From positions 1,736,001-1,800,000 of the forward strand of contig NZ_CP026948.1 in the NCBI RefSeq assembly GCF_003070865.1: a stretch of 64,000 nucleotides of DNA, read 5' to 3'. Position numbers and translations under genes: made by a program. This DNA comes from Corynebacterium liangguodongii. GTDB taxonomy: Bacteria > Actinomycetota > Actinomycetes > Mycobacteriales > Mycobacteriaceae. Of the stretch, positions 35,378 through 44,334 are shown one piece after another. The notes beneath the pieces were generated by a model that saw nothing but the letters and a program-made list of their open reading frames with translations, did no database searches and was not told the DNA's origin. Each line of letters begins with the position of its first letter. Position 1 is the first letter of the stretch.

Positions 35378-36013
35378 CTACCTCCCCAGCTCCCGGTTCC
35401 ACGCCTCGAGGTACCACGTCACCGACCCGGGCTCCCCGCCGGACGCCGGCACCGCCGCGAGCTGGGACGTCGCCGTGTTGTTAAGCCCTTTGAACAGGGG
35501 GTACTGGGCCTCGCCGAGGTCAAGCAGGTTCGAGGTAAGCGCCGAGATCGTGCCGCCGTGAGCAACAAGAAGCACAGCAGCCCCGTCCCACTTCTCCTCG
35601 GCGTCCATGAGCTCGTCGACCACAGGCCGAGCACGCCTAGCCACATCAAGCCGGCTTTCCCCCGACGGAGGCGCCCAACCGGGGTTGTTGCGCCAATAGT
35701 CGCGGATGCCCTCGCGCCACGAATCCACCTCCGCGTGGGTCTTTCCCTGCCAGTCCCCCAGGTGCGTCTCGCGGAGGCGCGCATCGAGACTGACGCCAAG
35801 GCCGAGCGCCTCCGCGACGATCTCGGCCGTGCGGCGCGCCCGGACCAGATCGGAGGAGACAATCCTGATCACGCCGAGCCCCTTCGCTCTCTCGGCAGCC
35901 GCGCGCGCCTGCGCGACGCCGACGTCGGAAAGTGTCGTATCCAGCTGACCTTGCAAGCGGCGCGTGGCGTTATAGTCCGTCTGCCCGTGGCGCAGGAGAA
36001 TGAGTCGTCGCAT
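35378..36013 (-). CDS. gpgP: Histidine phosphatase, probably glucosyl-3-phosphoglycerate phosphatase
   Basis: A 211-residue enzyme of the phosphoglycerate-mutase-like branch. RHGQTDYN holds the phospho-accepting His9, with RRT (about residue 61), the acid RETHLGDW (about 82-89) and the second His in VAHGG (about 150). In mycobacteria the gene following rsfS encodes GpgP, which makes glucosylglycerate for methylglucose lipopolysaccharide; the same context here favours that role, but a general phosphatase cannot be excluded. Confidence 0.8.
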   Translation of the reverse strand: MRRLILLRHGQTDYNATRRLQGQLDTTLSDVGVAQARAAAERAKGLGVIRIVSSDLVRARRTAEIVAEALGLGVSLDARLRETHLGDWQGKTHAEVDSWREGIRDYWRNNPGWAPPSGESRLDVARRARPVVDELMDAEEKWDGAAVLLVAHGGTISALTSNLLDLGEAQYPLFKGLNNTATSQLAAVPASGGEPGSVTWYLEAWNRELGR

Positions 36014-36028
36014 CGGTGTTGCGGGGGC

Positions 36029-36511
36029 CTAGTAGGCGACGCCGGGCTCGGGCGCGGTCTGCGGGCCCTCCCCCGCGAGGGGAAGGTCCTCGATGCTCTC
36101 CGCCCCGCGCGGGCTGGCCTCGCCGGTAAGCGCCGCGTCGCGCTCGTACGGCGGCACCCCTTCGACCTCGTAGACTTCGCAGTCGGAGTAGAGGCGGTCG
36201 AGGCCGTAGAATTCGCGCTCCGCATCGCGCTGGACGTGGACGACGATGCTGCCGTAGTCGAGCAGCACCCAGCGGTATTCGCGGTTGCCCTCGCGCCGCT
36301 TCGGCTCCAGGCCCGCCGCCGTCATCTCCGCCTCGATTTCTTCCACGATGGACGCCACCTGGCGCTCGTTGTCGGCGGAGACGATGACGAAGATGTCAGT
36401 AATCGCCAACACGTCGGAGACATCGATGACGGCGATGTTGCGCCCGAGCTTTTCGTCGGCGGCCTTCGCAGCGATGGAAGCCTGGTCGATGGAGGTGGAA
36501 AGGGCAGTCAA
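36029..36511 (-). CDS. rsfS: Ribosomal silencing factor RsfS
   Basis: A 160-residue RsfS (Iojap) protein that binds L14 on the large subunit and blocks subunit joining in poor conditions. The conserved core runs from VIDVSDVLAITDIFVIVSADNERQV to YRWVLLDYGSIVVHV. About 40 extra residues at the C-terminus are acidic and probably disordered. The start is TTG with GAAGGA upstream. It sits 15 bases upstream of gpgP. Confidence 0.94.
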   Translation of the reverse strand: MTALSTSIDQASIAAKAADEKLGRNIAVIDVSDVLAITDIFVIVSADNERQVASIVEEIEAEMTAAGLEPKRREGNREYRWVLLDYGSIVVHVQRDAEREFYGLDRLYSDCEVYEVEGVPPYERDAALTGEASPRGAESIEDLPLAGEGPQTAPEPGVAY

Positions 36512-36687
36512 ATGCGTGGTGTCCTTCGGTGGTAATAGCAGGGGGTGGGATAAGGGGTGTTGAACGATTGGGGGGCGCCGCGCTGTGGACCTGGAAACGG
36601 GGATAGCGCGGGCCTGCCTACGTCGCCTCCCATTGTCACACGAAAGAGCGCGCCGGTGCCAGTTAGAGGATCCCGGTTAGGCCTGGT

Positions 36688-37332
36688 TCACAGTTCGCGG
36701 TAGAGGTCGTTTTTGGCAATGTATTGCACCACCCCGTCGGGCACGTGGTACCACACGGGCCGCGACTCGTGCGCGCGCAACCGGCAATCCGTCGAGGAAA
36801 TGGCCATCGCCGGGATCTCCACCAGATGGACCCGCTCCTGGTGCTCGGCCGGAAGCATGTCTTCGCGCAGCTCGTAGCCCGGGCGGGTGACGCCGACGAA
36901 TTGGGCCAGATCGAACATCTTGTCCCAATCGTGCCACGACATGATCGAGCTCAGCGCGTCCGCCCCGGTGATGAAGAACAGCTCCGCCCCGGGGTAGAGC
37001 CCGCGCAGGTCGCGCAGCGTGTCAATGGTGTAGGTCGGACCGCCGCGGTCAATATCGACGCGCGAGACGCTAAATCGCGGGTTGGAGGCTGTGGCGATGA
37101 CCGTCATGAGGTAGCGGTCCTCGGAATCCGAGACCCTACGATCCGCTTTCTGCCACGGGTCACCGGTGGGGACGAAGACAACCTCGTCGAGTCCGAAAAT
37201 GTCAGCGACCTCGCTGCCGGCGACGAGATGGCCGTGGTGAATTGGATCGAAAGTTCCGCCCATCACCCCAATCCTGCGCGCAGCCTCGCGCGAGTGTGCA
37301 GGATCGGGGCCAAGCGGTGAGAAGGTGGTCAT
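36688..37332 (-). CDS. nadD: Nicotinate-nucleotide adenylyltransferase
   Basis: A 214-residue enzyme joining nicotinate mononucleotide and ATP to deamido-NAD in NAD synthesis. The nucleotidyltransferase signature [12 protein letters not shown] (about residues 24-35) and the C-terminal ISSTDCR (ISST motif) are clear. The ATG at 37332 is preferred; one at 37353 adds seven residues. A 176-base gap lies between it and rsfS. Confidence 0.94.
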   Translation of the reverse strand: MTTFSPLGPDPAHSREAARRIGVMGGTFDPIHHGHLVAGSEVADIFGLDEVVFVPTGDPWQKADRRVSDSEDRYLMTVIATASNPRFSVSRVDIDRGGPTYTIDTLRDLRGLYPGAELFFITGADALSSIMSWHDWDKMFDLAQFVGVTRPGYELREDMLPAEHQERVHLVEIPAMAISSTDCRLRAHESRPVWYHVPDGVVQYIAKNDLYREL

Positions 37333-37362
37333 GCCCGTAGAGTCTAGGGCCACGTCTCGCGC

Positions 37363-38298
37363 CTAGCGGTAGCGCACCTGGTCGACGAAGCGTCCGAAAC
37401 TGTCGGCGACCTGGTCGTCCCACGGGGACGGGGCGAGGAAGTAACGGCCGTGGTTGTTGCCTCCTTCCAGCCCGCGTAGGGTGGCCACCGAGATGTCGCA
37501 CACCCCGTCGAGCGGCAGGCAGTAGTTGACGCGGTTGGGCGTCGCCGCAGCGGTCTTGGAGTTAAAGGGCAGCGCGCCGAGGATGCCGCCGACGCCGCCC
37601 TGGATGCCCACCGTCGCCGGGTCACCGGCGGCGGTGTTCGGGTTACCGAGGTAGACCGCACCGGCGAGCTGGCCGCGCGCGGCGAGTTCCTTTTCGTGCT
37701 CGAGCACGACCATCGCGCCCTGAGAAAAGCCCACGAGGATGTAGCCCGGGCGGCATCCGGTCGAGGCTTCGTAGTCGTTAATCGCGCGCATCACGCCGAC
37801 GCGGCCGACGTTGACGGAGTCCAAAAACTCCGCCCCGGCGCGGCGCGCGGTCTGAAGCATGGGCACCGTGTACTGCGCGGCCAGGCCGACGGCCTGCGCA
37901 ATGGTCGCCGGGATGGCGATTTCTGGTGTGTCGTACTGCGGGAAGACGGCCGGGTAGTAGCGCGGCTCGAGGCCGATGACCTCGACGTCGTTCATCACGG
38001 ACGCCCCGCCGTGGGTGGCGCTATAGCGAGACTCGGCCTTTTGCAGGAAGGCGCGGATGGTCTCGCCCTCCCAGCCGTTCGACGTCCACGCCGCTCCGTT
38101 GGCGTAGCGTGTGGGGATGACCTGGGTGTTCTGCCCGGATCCTCGCGCAGCGACGACGGCGACCGCCGGGCAGCGCTCCTGGGCGTTGGCCTCGGGCTGG
38201 GCGGCCAGCGGGCTCAGAGTCGCGGTGGCCGCCGCTGCCACGGCGAGAAGGGCTGTGGTGGCGCGGGAGCGTAACGAGCGCAATGGGGAGGAAAACAC
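37363..38298 (-). CDS. Secreted cutinase-family lipase/esterase
   Basis: A 311-residue exported serine esterase. After a signal peptide (RSRATT, alanine-rich core, ANAQ), the cutinase domain has CPAVAVVAARGSGQN near residue 43 and the nucleophile elbow GFSQG near 194, with cysteines likely to pair. Cutinase-like proteins of mycolata hydrolyse lipid esters in or outside the envelope. A catalytic Asp and His are expected toward the C-terminus (CDISVATL; NNHGRYF). Start is GTG. It lies 30 bases from nadD but is probably separately regulated. Confidence 0.87.
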   Translation of the reverse strand: MFSSPLRSLRSRATTALLAVAAAATATLSPLAAQPEANAQERCPAVAVVAARGSGQNTQVIPTRYANGAAWTSNGWEGETIRAFLQKAESRYSATHGGASVMNDVEVIGLEPRYYPAVFPQYDTPEIAIPATIAQAVGLAAQYTVPMLQTARRAGAEFLDSVNVGRVGVMRAINDYEASTGCRPGYILVGFSQGAMVVLEHEKELAARGQLAGAVYLGNPNTAAGDPATVGIQGGVGGILGALPFNSKTAAATPNRVNYCLPLDGVCDISVATLRGLEGGNNHGRYFLAPSPWDDQVADSFGRFVDQVRYR

Positions 38299-38397
38299 GA
38301 AAGACCTGCCGTTTCTGTGCGTGTTCGGGCGGAGTGAGAGAGCAACGCTAACAGCTTATACCCAGCCCCCTCCACTGTCGCGCCGAGGCCGCAGGTT

Positions 38398-39681
38398 CTA
38401 CGGCCTCACGTGCCCATCACCCTCCAAGATCCACTTCGTGGTGGTGAGCTCCGGCAGCGCCATCGGGCCGCGCGCGTGGAGCTTCTGGGTGGAGATCCCG
38501 ATCTCGGCACCCATGCCATACTGCTCGCCGTCGGTATAGGCGGTCGAGGCGTTGAGCATGACCGCCGCGCAATCGACCTCGGCGGCGAAGCGGGCGAGCG
38601 TGCGCGCGTTGAGCGAGGCGATGGCCTCGGTGTGGCCGGTCGAGTAGCGGGTGATGTGATCGATGGCGCCGCCCACGCCGTCGACAAGCGCGACGGCGAT
38701 ATCCATCGAGAGGTACTCATCGGCCCAGTCCGACTCGGTCGCGGCGACGACGTCGCGCGCGCCAAGGGCACCAAGCGTATCGACGTCCCCGTGCACCGTC
38801 ACCCCGGCGGCCTGGAGCTCCTCGATGATGCGGAGCTGGGCACTGGGCGGCAAGGAGGCGTCGATAAGCGCGGTCTCTGTCGCGTTGCACACGGAGGTAC
38901 GCCGCGTCTTGCCGTTGATAAGCATCGCGATGGCGGAGTCGAGCTCAGCGTCCGCGTCGATGTAGAAGTGGCAATTGCCCGTGCCCGTCTCAATCGCGGG
39001 CACCGTGGCGTTTTCCACCACCGTGCTGATCAACCGCGCGGAACCGCGGGGGATGACAACGTCGACGAGCCCGCGCGCCGTAATCAGATCCTGCACGGAA
39101 TCGTGGGTCTCGCAAGGCAGCAGCGAGACGACCTCGCGCGGCAGGCCGCTATTGGCGGCGACGCCGCGCAGCACCTCGACGAGGGCCTCGTTGGTCGTGC
39201 GCGCCGACTTCGAGCCGCGCAGCAGCGCCACGTTGCCCGACTTCAGCGCCAGGCCAAAGGCGTCGACGGTAACGTTCGGGCGCGCCTCGTAGACCATGCC
39301 CATCACGCCCAGGGGCACACGGACCTGGCGCATGCGGATGCCGTTGGGCAGGGTGCGGCCGCTCACGACCTCGCCGACCGGGTCCGCCAAGCCCGCGACC
39401 TGCTCCAAACCGGAAGCCATCGCGGCGATGCGGGAGGAATCGAGCGCGAGGCGGTCGAGCAGGGAGCTGCTCAAACCCGCCTCGCGGCCGGCCGCGAGGT
39501 CCGCCTCGTTGGCCGCGAGGATCACCGCCTCAGCCTCGACGAGCGCTCTCGCGGCGCTGCGCAGGACATCGTTTTTGCGCGGGGTGGAAAGCGTCGCCAC
39601 AACAGGGGCGACGGCCTTCGCGGCGCGCGCGATGGAACGGACCTCTTCGCGCTCAGCGGCGCGGGAATCGGTGTTATCCAT
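38398..39681 (-). CDS. proA: Gamma-glutamyl phosphate reductase
   Basis: A 427-residue NADPH-dependent enzyme, second step of proline synthesis, reducing glutamyl-5-phosphate to the semialdehyde. It has the aldehyde-dehydrogenase-like core, with [21 protein letters not shown] and the cysteine motif [15 protein letters not shown] 39681 or 39690 are both possible. It follows proB with almost no gap. Confidence 0.95.
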   Translation of the reverse strand: MDNTDSRAAEREEVRSIARAAKAVAPVVATLSTPRKNDVLRSAARALVEAEAVILAANEADLAAGREAGLSSSLLDRLALDSSRIAAMASGLEQVAGLADPVGEVVSGRTLPNGIRMRQVRVPLGVMGMVYEARPNVTVDAFGLALKSGNVALLRGSKSARTTNEALVEVLRGVAANSGLPREVVSLLPCETHDSVQDLITARGLVDVVIPRGSARLISTVVENATVPAIETGTGNCHFYIDADAELDSAIAMLINGKTRRTSVCNATETALIDASLPPSAQLRIIEELQAAGVTVHGDVDTLGALGARDVVAATESDWADEYLSMDIAVALVDGVGGAIDHITRYSTGHTEAIASLNARTLARFAAEVDCAAVMLNASTAYTDGEQYGMGAEIGISTQKLHARGPMALPELTTTKWILEGDGHVRP

Positions 39682-39691
39682 GCCCGCCATC

Positions 39692-40816
39692 CTAGAGACG
39701 CGTCGCGTAGTTCGACAGGTAGTCCGCCCGGATCACCGGCCGGTGCTGGTGCTCCGGCAGCTCCGAGGTCTGCTTGCCGATCATGTCGGCGAGCTCCGCC
39801 GCGCCGTAGGCGACCTCGCCGCGCCCAACAGTCTCCCCGCCGGGGCCCAGGATCTCGACGATGTCGCCGGCATGGAACTCCCCGTCGACCCCCGTGATGC
39901 CGACCGCGAGCAAGCTCGTCCCGCCGCTCGTCACCGCGTCAACCGCGCCCGCGTCGAGGTGCAACACGCCCTCGGCATCGGCGGCGTAGAGCACCCAGAA
40001 TTTCCAAGCGCTCAAGCTCGAGCTCGGCCGCGTGTGAAAGACCGTCCCGCAGTCGGCGCTCGTGAGCGCGCGTGAGATGTTATCCGAGGAGGCCAGGAGG
40101 ACCGGCACCCCTCCCCGCGTGGCCAGGCGAGCAGCAGAGACCTTCGCGGCCATCCCGCCGGTGCCGAGCGCCCCGCCCCCACCGATCGACGTGCCTTCGA
40201 GATCCTTGCCAGAGCGCACCTGGGTGATCTTGCGCGCCGCCGGGTCGACCGGGTTGCGGTCGTAGAGGCCATCGACGTCGGAAAGCAGGTAGAGCGCGTC
40301 CGCCCATACGAGGGTGGAGACGATGGCGGAGAGCCGGTCGTTATCGCCGAAGCGCATCTCGGAGGTGGCCACCGTGTCGTTTTCGTTCACGATCGGCACC
40401 GCGCCAAACTGACGCAGCTTATCGATGGTGCGCTGGGCGTTGCGCGCGCGCTCGCGCCTGCCCGCATCCGCCTGGGTGAGCAGCACCTGGCCCGTCGTGC
40501 GCCCGTAGCGGGCAAACGAGCGGCCCCAGCTTTGCGCGAGGTGCACCTGGCCGACCGCCGCGGCCGCCTGCTTCGTGGCGAGATCCCGCGGCCTGGTGGT
40601 CAGCCCCAGCGGCGCCATCCCGGCCGCGATCGCACCCGAGGAGACGACGATGACATCGCTGCCGGCGGCCATGCGATCTTGCAAGGCATCGACGATCCGG
40701 TCGATGCGGTCTTGGCTTACGCTAAAGTCGTCGTCGACAAGCGAGCTTGTGCCAATTTTGACCACCACGCGCTTTGCTGTGGCGATATGGTTGCGCAGTT
40801 CCTGCTCAGTGGCCAT
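39692..40816 (-). CDS. proB: Glutamate 5-kinase
   Basis: A 374-residue enzyme catalysing the first step of proline synthesis. The amino-acid kinase domain starts with [15 protein letters not shown] and includes [13 protein letters not shown] and PIVNENDTV; the C-terminal 80 residues form a PUA domain ([21 protein letters not shown] end; here [17 protein letters not shown]). The ATG at 40816 yields the usual start; an upstream extension running into obgE is rejected. Confidence 0.95.
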   Translation of the reverse strand: MATEQELRNHIATAKRVVVKIGTSSLVDDDFSVSQDRIDRIVDALQDRMAAGSDVIVVSSGAIAAGMAPLGLTTRPRDLATKQAAAAVGQVHLAQSWGRSFARYGRTTGQVLLTQADAGRRERARNAQRTIDKLRQFGAVPIVNENDTVATSEMRFGDNDRLSAIVSTLVWADALYLLSDVDGLYDRNPVDPAARKITQVRSGKDLEGTSIGGGGALGTGGMAAKVSAARLATRGGVPVLLASSDNISRALTSADCGTVFHTRPSSSLSAWKFWVLYAADAEGVLHLDAGAVDAVTSGGTSLLAVGITGVDGEFHAGDIVEILGPGGETVGRGEVAYGAAELADMIGKQTSELPEHQHRPVIRADYLSNYATRL

Positions 40817-40871
40817 ATGTCTGATGCGTCCCGCGGCCTGCGGGCCCCGTTGTAAGGCCCCGCTGGGGTCT

Positions 40872-42374
40872 CTACCCCTGCCAGCGCTCGCGGTCGGCTT
40901 CCTGCTCCTCTCCAAAATCGAATTCGTCAATAAGTCCGCGGCGCGCCTGGGAGGCGCGCTTGCGCTCCGCCGCCGAGGCACGGTTCGTGCCCTCGAGGCG
41001 GGCATCGCGCCCGCGGCTGGTCATGGTCGGGTCACCGCCGATCGACGGCTCCCAGTCGAAAGAAATCTCCCCGATCGTCACCGTATCGCCCTCCTGGGCG
41101 CCAAGCTTGCGCAGCTGATCCTCCACGCCCGCCTTGTTCAGGCGGTCCGAGAGGTAGCCCACGGCCTCGTCGTTGTCGAAGTCCGTCTGGCGGATCCAGC
41201 GCAGCGCCTTTTCTCCCGTGACCACCCACGCACCCTCGAACTCGGGGTCGGCCACGACCTCGATGCCGTCTGCGGCGTCGACGGCCTTCGGGCGGATGAT
41301 CTGCGCGGGCTGCGCGGCCGCGGCGGGGCCCGGGCGGGACGCGCGGGAGGCCTTCACGATCTCCCAGAGCGCCCACTTCAACTCGTCGAGGCCCTCCCGG
41401 CTTGCGGTGGAGACGGTGTGAATGGGCCAGCCGAACCGCTGCGCCAGATCGTCTTCGACAAACTCCGCGAGATCCCGCGCGTCGGGGATATCCATCTTGT
41501 TGAGCACGATGAGGCGGGGACGCTGGCGCAGATCCCCCAGCCCCGAGTCGAGGTCGAGCTCCTCGGCGTAGGAGGCCAGCTCGGCCTCAAGCGCCTCGAT
41601 GTCGCTGACGGGATCGCGCCCCGGCTCCATCGTGGCGGCGTCGACGACGTGGGCGAGGACGGCGGTGCGTTCGATATGCCGCAGGAAGTCCAGGCCCAGC
41701 CCCTTGCCCTGGCTCGCGCCGGGGATGAGCCCGGGCACGTCAGCAATGGTAAAGGTGTCGTGGCCGACGGTGACCACGCCGAGGTTGGGCTGCAGGGTGG
41801 TAAACGGGTAGTCCGCGATCTTCGGCTTCGCCGCCGAGAGCACGGAGATGAGCGAGGATTTCCCCGCCGAGGGGAAACCCACTAGCCCGACATCTGCCAT
41901 GGATTTCAGCTCCAAGACCAGGTCGAGCGCCTCGCCCGGCTCGCCCTTGAGCGCAAAGCCGGGGGCCTTGCGCTTGTGGGTGGCTAGCGCTGCGTTGCCG
42001 AGCCCGCCGTAGCCGCCCTCGGCGGCGACGAACCGGGTGCCGGGCACTGTGAGGTCCGCGAGGATCTCGCCGTCGGCCGAGCGCACCACCGTCCCCACGG
42101 GGACAGCGAGGACGAGGTCCTCCCCACGCGCGCCGTTGCGGTGATCACCCGCCCCGTTCGCCCCGCGCTTCGCCTTGAGGTGCGGGCGGAACTGGAAATC
42201 CAGCAGGGTGTGCACCTGGGAGGAGACCTCAAAAATGATGTCGCCGCCGTGCCCGCCGTTTCCGCCGTCGGGCCCGCCGAGCGGCTTGTACTTCTCCCGG
42301 TGCACCGACGCGCAGCCGTGCCCGCCGTCTCCCGCCTGCAGGTGCAGGAGGGCTCGGTCAACAAACTGAGCCAA
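40872..42374 (-). CDS. obgE: GTPase Obg
   Basis: A 500-residue GTPase acting in large-subunit assembly and stress control. The glycine-rich Obg fold ([16 protein letters not shown] and [14 protein letters not shown]) is followed by the G domain with [10 protein letters not shown] (about residue 167) and NKMDIPD, then an OCT domain to about residue 440 and a charged tail ([13 protein letters not shown]). Confidence 0.96.
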   Translation of the reverse strand: MAQFVDRALLHLQAGDGGHGCASVHREKYKPLGGPDGGNGGHGGDIIFEVSSQVHTLLDFQFRPHLKAKRGANGAGDHRNGARGEDLVLAVPVGTVVRSADGEILADLTVPGTRFVAAEGGYGGLGNAALATHKRKAPGFALKGEPGEALDLVLELKSMADVGLVGFPSAGKSSLISVLSAAKPKIADYPFTTLQPNLGVVTVGHDTFTIADVPGLIPGASQGKGLGLDFLRHIERTAVLAHVVDAATMEPGRDPVSDIEALEAELASYAEELDLDSGLGDLRQRPRLIVLNKMDIPDARDLAEFVEDDLAQRFGWPIHTVSTASREGLDELKWALWEIVKASRASRPGPAAAAQPAQIIRPKAVDAADGIEVVADPEFEGAWVVTGEKALRWIRQTDFDNDEAVGYLSDRLNKAGVEDQLRKLGAQEGDTVTIGEISFDWEPSIGGDPTMTSRGRDARLEGTNRASAAERKRASQARRGLIDEFDFGEEQEADRERWQG

Positions 42375-42485
42375 GGTGGGCCGCCTTCCGTTGCGGGGTA
42401 GGGAAAAACCGTCGGCTTTCCACCTTACGGAATTGCCGGGGGCATTCCAAAGGGCAGCGCCGCGGACGGCGCCGGCGCAGCGGCG

Positions 42486-43388
42486 CTAGACCCCCTTGCC
42501 GCCCAGGTTGAGGACGACATCGCCACCCGAGACCTTCCGGTAGATAAACGCGGAGCCCAAGATTGCGGCCGGCATGGCAAAGACGATGCCGAACCCAATG
42601 GTGAAAAGCACGAGGGCGTAGGCGATGATGGCGAGGATGAGGTAGGCCCCGAGGAGCTTCCAGAAGTGCGAGAACACGTCCCGGCACGCGCGGGAGAACG
42701 CCTCGCCCACGCCGTGGCCGTCGAGCACGTAGAAGGGGTAGAACCCGAGGACGAGGAACACGGGGATAAGGCCTACGGTGACGGGAATGGCAACGACCGC
42801 GCCCAGCCAGCCCACGACTGACCCTGCCACGCCGATCAACACGGCGCCGACGATCACGTAGGCAAATTCGGCCAGCACGATCATGATCATGGAGAGGAGC
42901 ATGCGCCCAAAGGGGGCGTTCTTAAACGCCGTCGACCAGGATTGCTCTTCTCCCTGCGTCTCTCGCAGCGCGGCGTTGTAGACCACCGCGGAGTAGTAAG
43001 TGCTGGCGATAAACAGCACGGCGTAGAGGATGATCAGGAAGGCGATTTCTCCCCCGGAGAAATCCGGGCTGGCCTCGTCGGCGTGGCGGATCGCCAGCGG
43101 GATAACCCCGGCCATCGTCCCCAGGAGCAGCGCGACGAAAAACGCCAGCGGAAAGAGGACCCAGAAGTGCCAGGTGTGCGAGAAGACCCGCTTGAAGCTA
43201 AAGGTAACGGGGTCGAAAACGCCCCACTGCGGCCCCGCGAACACGGTCCCTGGTGCGGCGGGAGCGCCGCCGACGCCACCCGGGTACGGCGCGCCGTAGG
43301 TCGGTTGCTGCGCGCCGTACCCGAGCGGCGGGCCCTGGGGGCTGGGTGCGTGACGGCCAGATGCGTCGAACTCTTCAAGTGTACTCAC
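42486..43388 (-). CDS. Membrane protein of unknown function
   Basis: A 300-residue protein. Residues 1-50 are proline-, glycine- and tyrosine-rich and probably cytoplasmic; the rest holds about six membrane segments, arranged as a repeated pair of helices around residues 70-290. It lies between rpmA and obgE, which are adjacent in many actinobacteria, so it is an insertion into that pair. No family is assigned. Confidence 0.75.
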   Translation of the reverse strand: MSTLEEFDASGRHAPSPQGPPLGYGAQQPTYGAPYPGGVGGAPAAPGTVFAGPQWGVFDPVTFSFKRVFSHTWHFWVLFPLAFFVALLLGTMAGVIPLAIRHADEASPDFSGGEIAFLIILYAVLFIASTYYSAVVYNAALRETQGEEQSWSTAFKNAPFGRMLLSMIMIVLAEFAYVIVGAVLIGVAGSVVGWLGAVVAIPVTVGLIPVFLVLGFYPFYVLDGHGVGEAFSRACRDVFSHFWKLLGAYLILAIIAYALVLFTIGFGIVFAMPAAILGSAFIYRKVSGGDVVLNLGGKGV

Positions 43389-43428
43389 GCGGCCAGGCTA
43401 CACGCGGGAGCCCGTTGCTACAGAGAAA

Positions 43429-43453
43429 AGCCCCCGACCGCGGGCCGGGGGCT
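43429..43453 (-). terminator. Terminator after rpmA
   Basis: AGCCCCCG (43429-43436) pairs with CGGGGGCT (43446-43453) around a 9-base loop, and on the minus strand the stem runs into TTTTCTC. It stands 18 bases after the rpmA stop and fits intrinsic termination of the rplU-rpmA transcript. Confidence 0.8.
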
Positions 43454-43470
43454 CAACGACGCGTGAGGTG

Positions 43471-43797
43471 CTACGCGGTCGCGGTCTCCTCAACCACGCC
43501 CGCCGCCTCTGCGGCCTCGAGGACCTCGGAGGCTACGCCCTGGCCGTCTGCCGGGACGATGTTGACGATGCGGCGGTTGCGCTTGATGCCGAACTGGACC
43601 GCGCCTGCCGCGAGGGCGAAGAGCGTGTCGTCGCCGCCACGGCCGACGTTGTCGCCCGGGTGGAACTTGGTGCCGCGCTGGCGGACGAGGATCTCGCCGG
43701 CCTTGACCTGCTGGCCACCGAAGCGCTTCACGCCGAGGCGCTTGGACTCGGAGTCACGACCGTTCGCGGAGCTGGATGCACCTTTCTTGTGTGCCAT
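43471..43797 (-). CDS. rpmA: 50S ribosomal protein L27
   Basis: A 108-residue protein beginning [21 protein letters not shown], diagnostic for L27. It lies near the peptidyl-transferase centre of the large subunit. The C-terminal 20 residues are an acidic alanine-rich extension. It follows rplU after 19 bases and precedes a terminator. Confidence 0.97.
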   Translation of the reverse strand: MAHKKGASSSANGRDSESKRLGVKRFGGQQVKAGEILVRQRGTKFHPGDNVGRGGDDTLFALAAGAVQFGIKRNRRIVNIVPADGQGVASEVLEAAEAAGVVEETATA

Positions 43798-43816
43798 GTC
43801 AGTATTCTCCCTGTAG

Positions 43817-44122
43817 TTACTTGATGCCGGTGATCTTGACGGTGGTCTGCGGCTGGCGGTGGCCCTGGCGGACCTTGTAGCCGGTCTTATTCTTGTACTT
43901 GAGGATGTCGATCTTCTTGCCCTTGCCGTGCTCGACGATTTCAGCCTCAACGTTGACCTTGGACAGCGCATCCTGGCCGGTGGTGACTTCTGCCCCGTCG
44001 ACGAGAAGGACCGGGGTGAGCGAAACCGTATCGCCTGCTTCACCCTCGAGCTTCTCGACCCGGACCAGGTCACCCTCGGCAACCTTGTACTGCTTGCCGC
44101 CGGTCTTGACGATCGCGTACAT
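43817..44122 (-). CDS. rplU: 50S ribosomal protein L21
   Basis: A 101-residue protein with the L21 start [20 protein letters not shown] and end [14 protein letters not shown]. It binds 23S rRNA. GGGTAA-type sequence precedes the ATG, and a structured leader lies upstream. First gene of rplU-rpmA. Confidence 0.97.
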   Translation of the reverse strand: MYAIVKTGGKQYKVAEGDLVRVEKLEGEAGDTVSLTPVLLVDGAEVTTGQDALSKVNVEAEIVEHGKGKKIDILKYKNKTGYKVRQGHRQPQTTVKITGIK

Positions 44123-44200
44123 AGAGGGTTACCCCTTATCTCAACTCGTACGGCTCCGGCATGCATCGGAGACCGTTTAGGACAGTGAAATTTTTGCGTC

Positions 44201-44264
44201 TTGGGGCCTGTAGACAGGCGCGCCGTGCCTGCATGCTGAAGGCTTTCAGGCGCGCACACCCCAA
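44201..44264 (-). promoter_or_regulatory. Structured leader of rplU
   Basis: Nested inverted repeats: outer TTGGGG (44201-44206) with CCCCAA (44259-44264), inner GCGCGC (44218-44223) with GCGCGC (44250-44255), and a small hairpin CTGAA/TTCAG (44236-44249). CCTGTAGACAGG at 44207-44218 is an alternative hairpin competing with the inner stem. No T-run follows on the minus strand, so it is not a simple terminator. Ribosomal leaders for L21 are known in other phyla; homology is not shown. Confidence 0.45.
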
Positions 44265-44334
44265 AACACGGACTGCCAAAGCCTACTACGCGCCCACCTG
44301 CTTTTCCAAACCGCGCCCGTTGCGCATACGGGCG

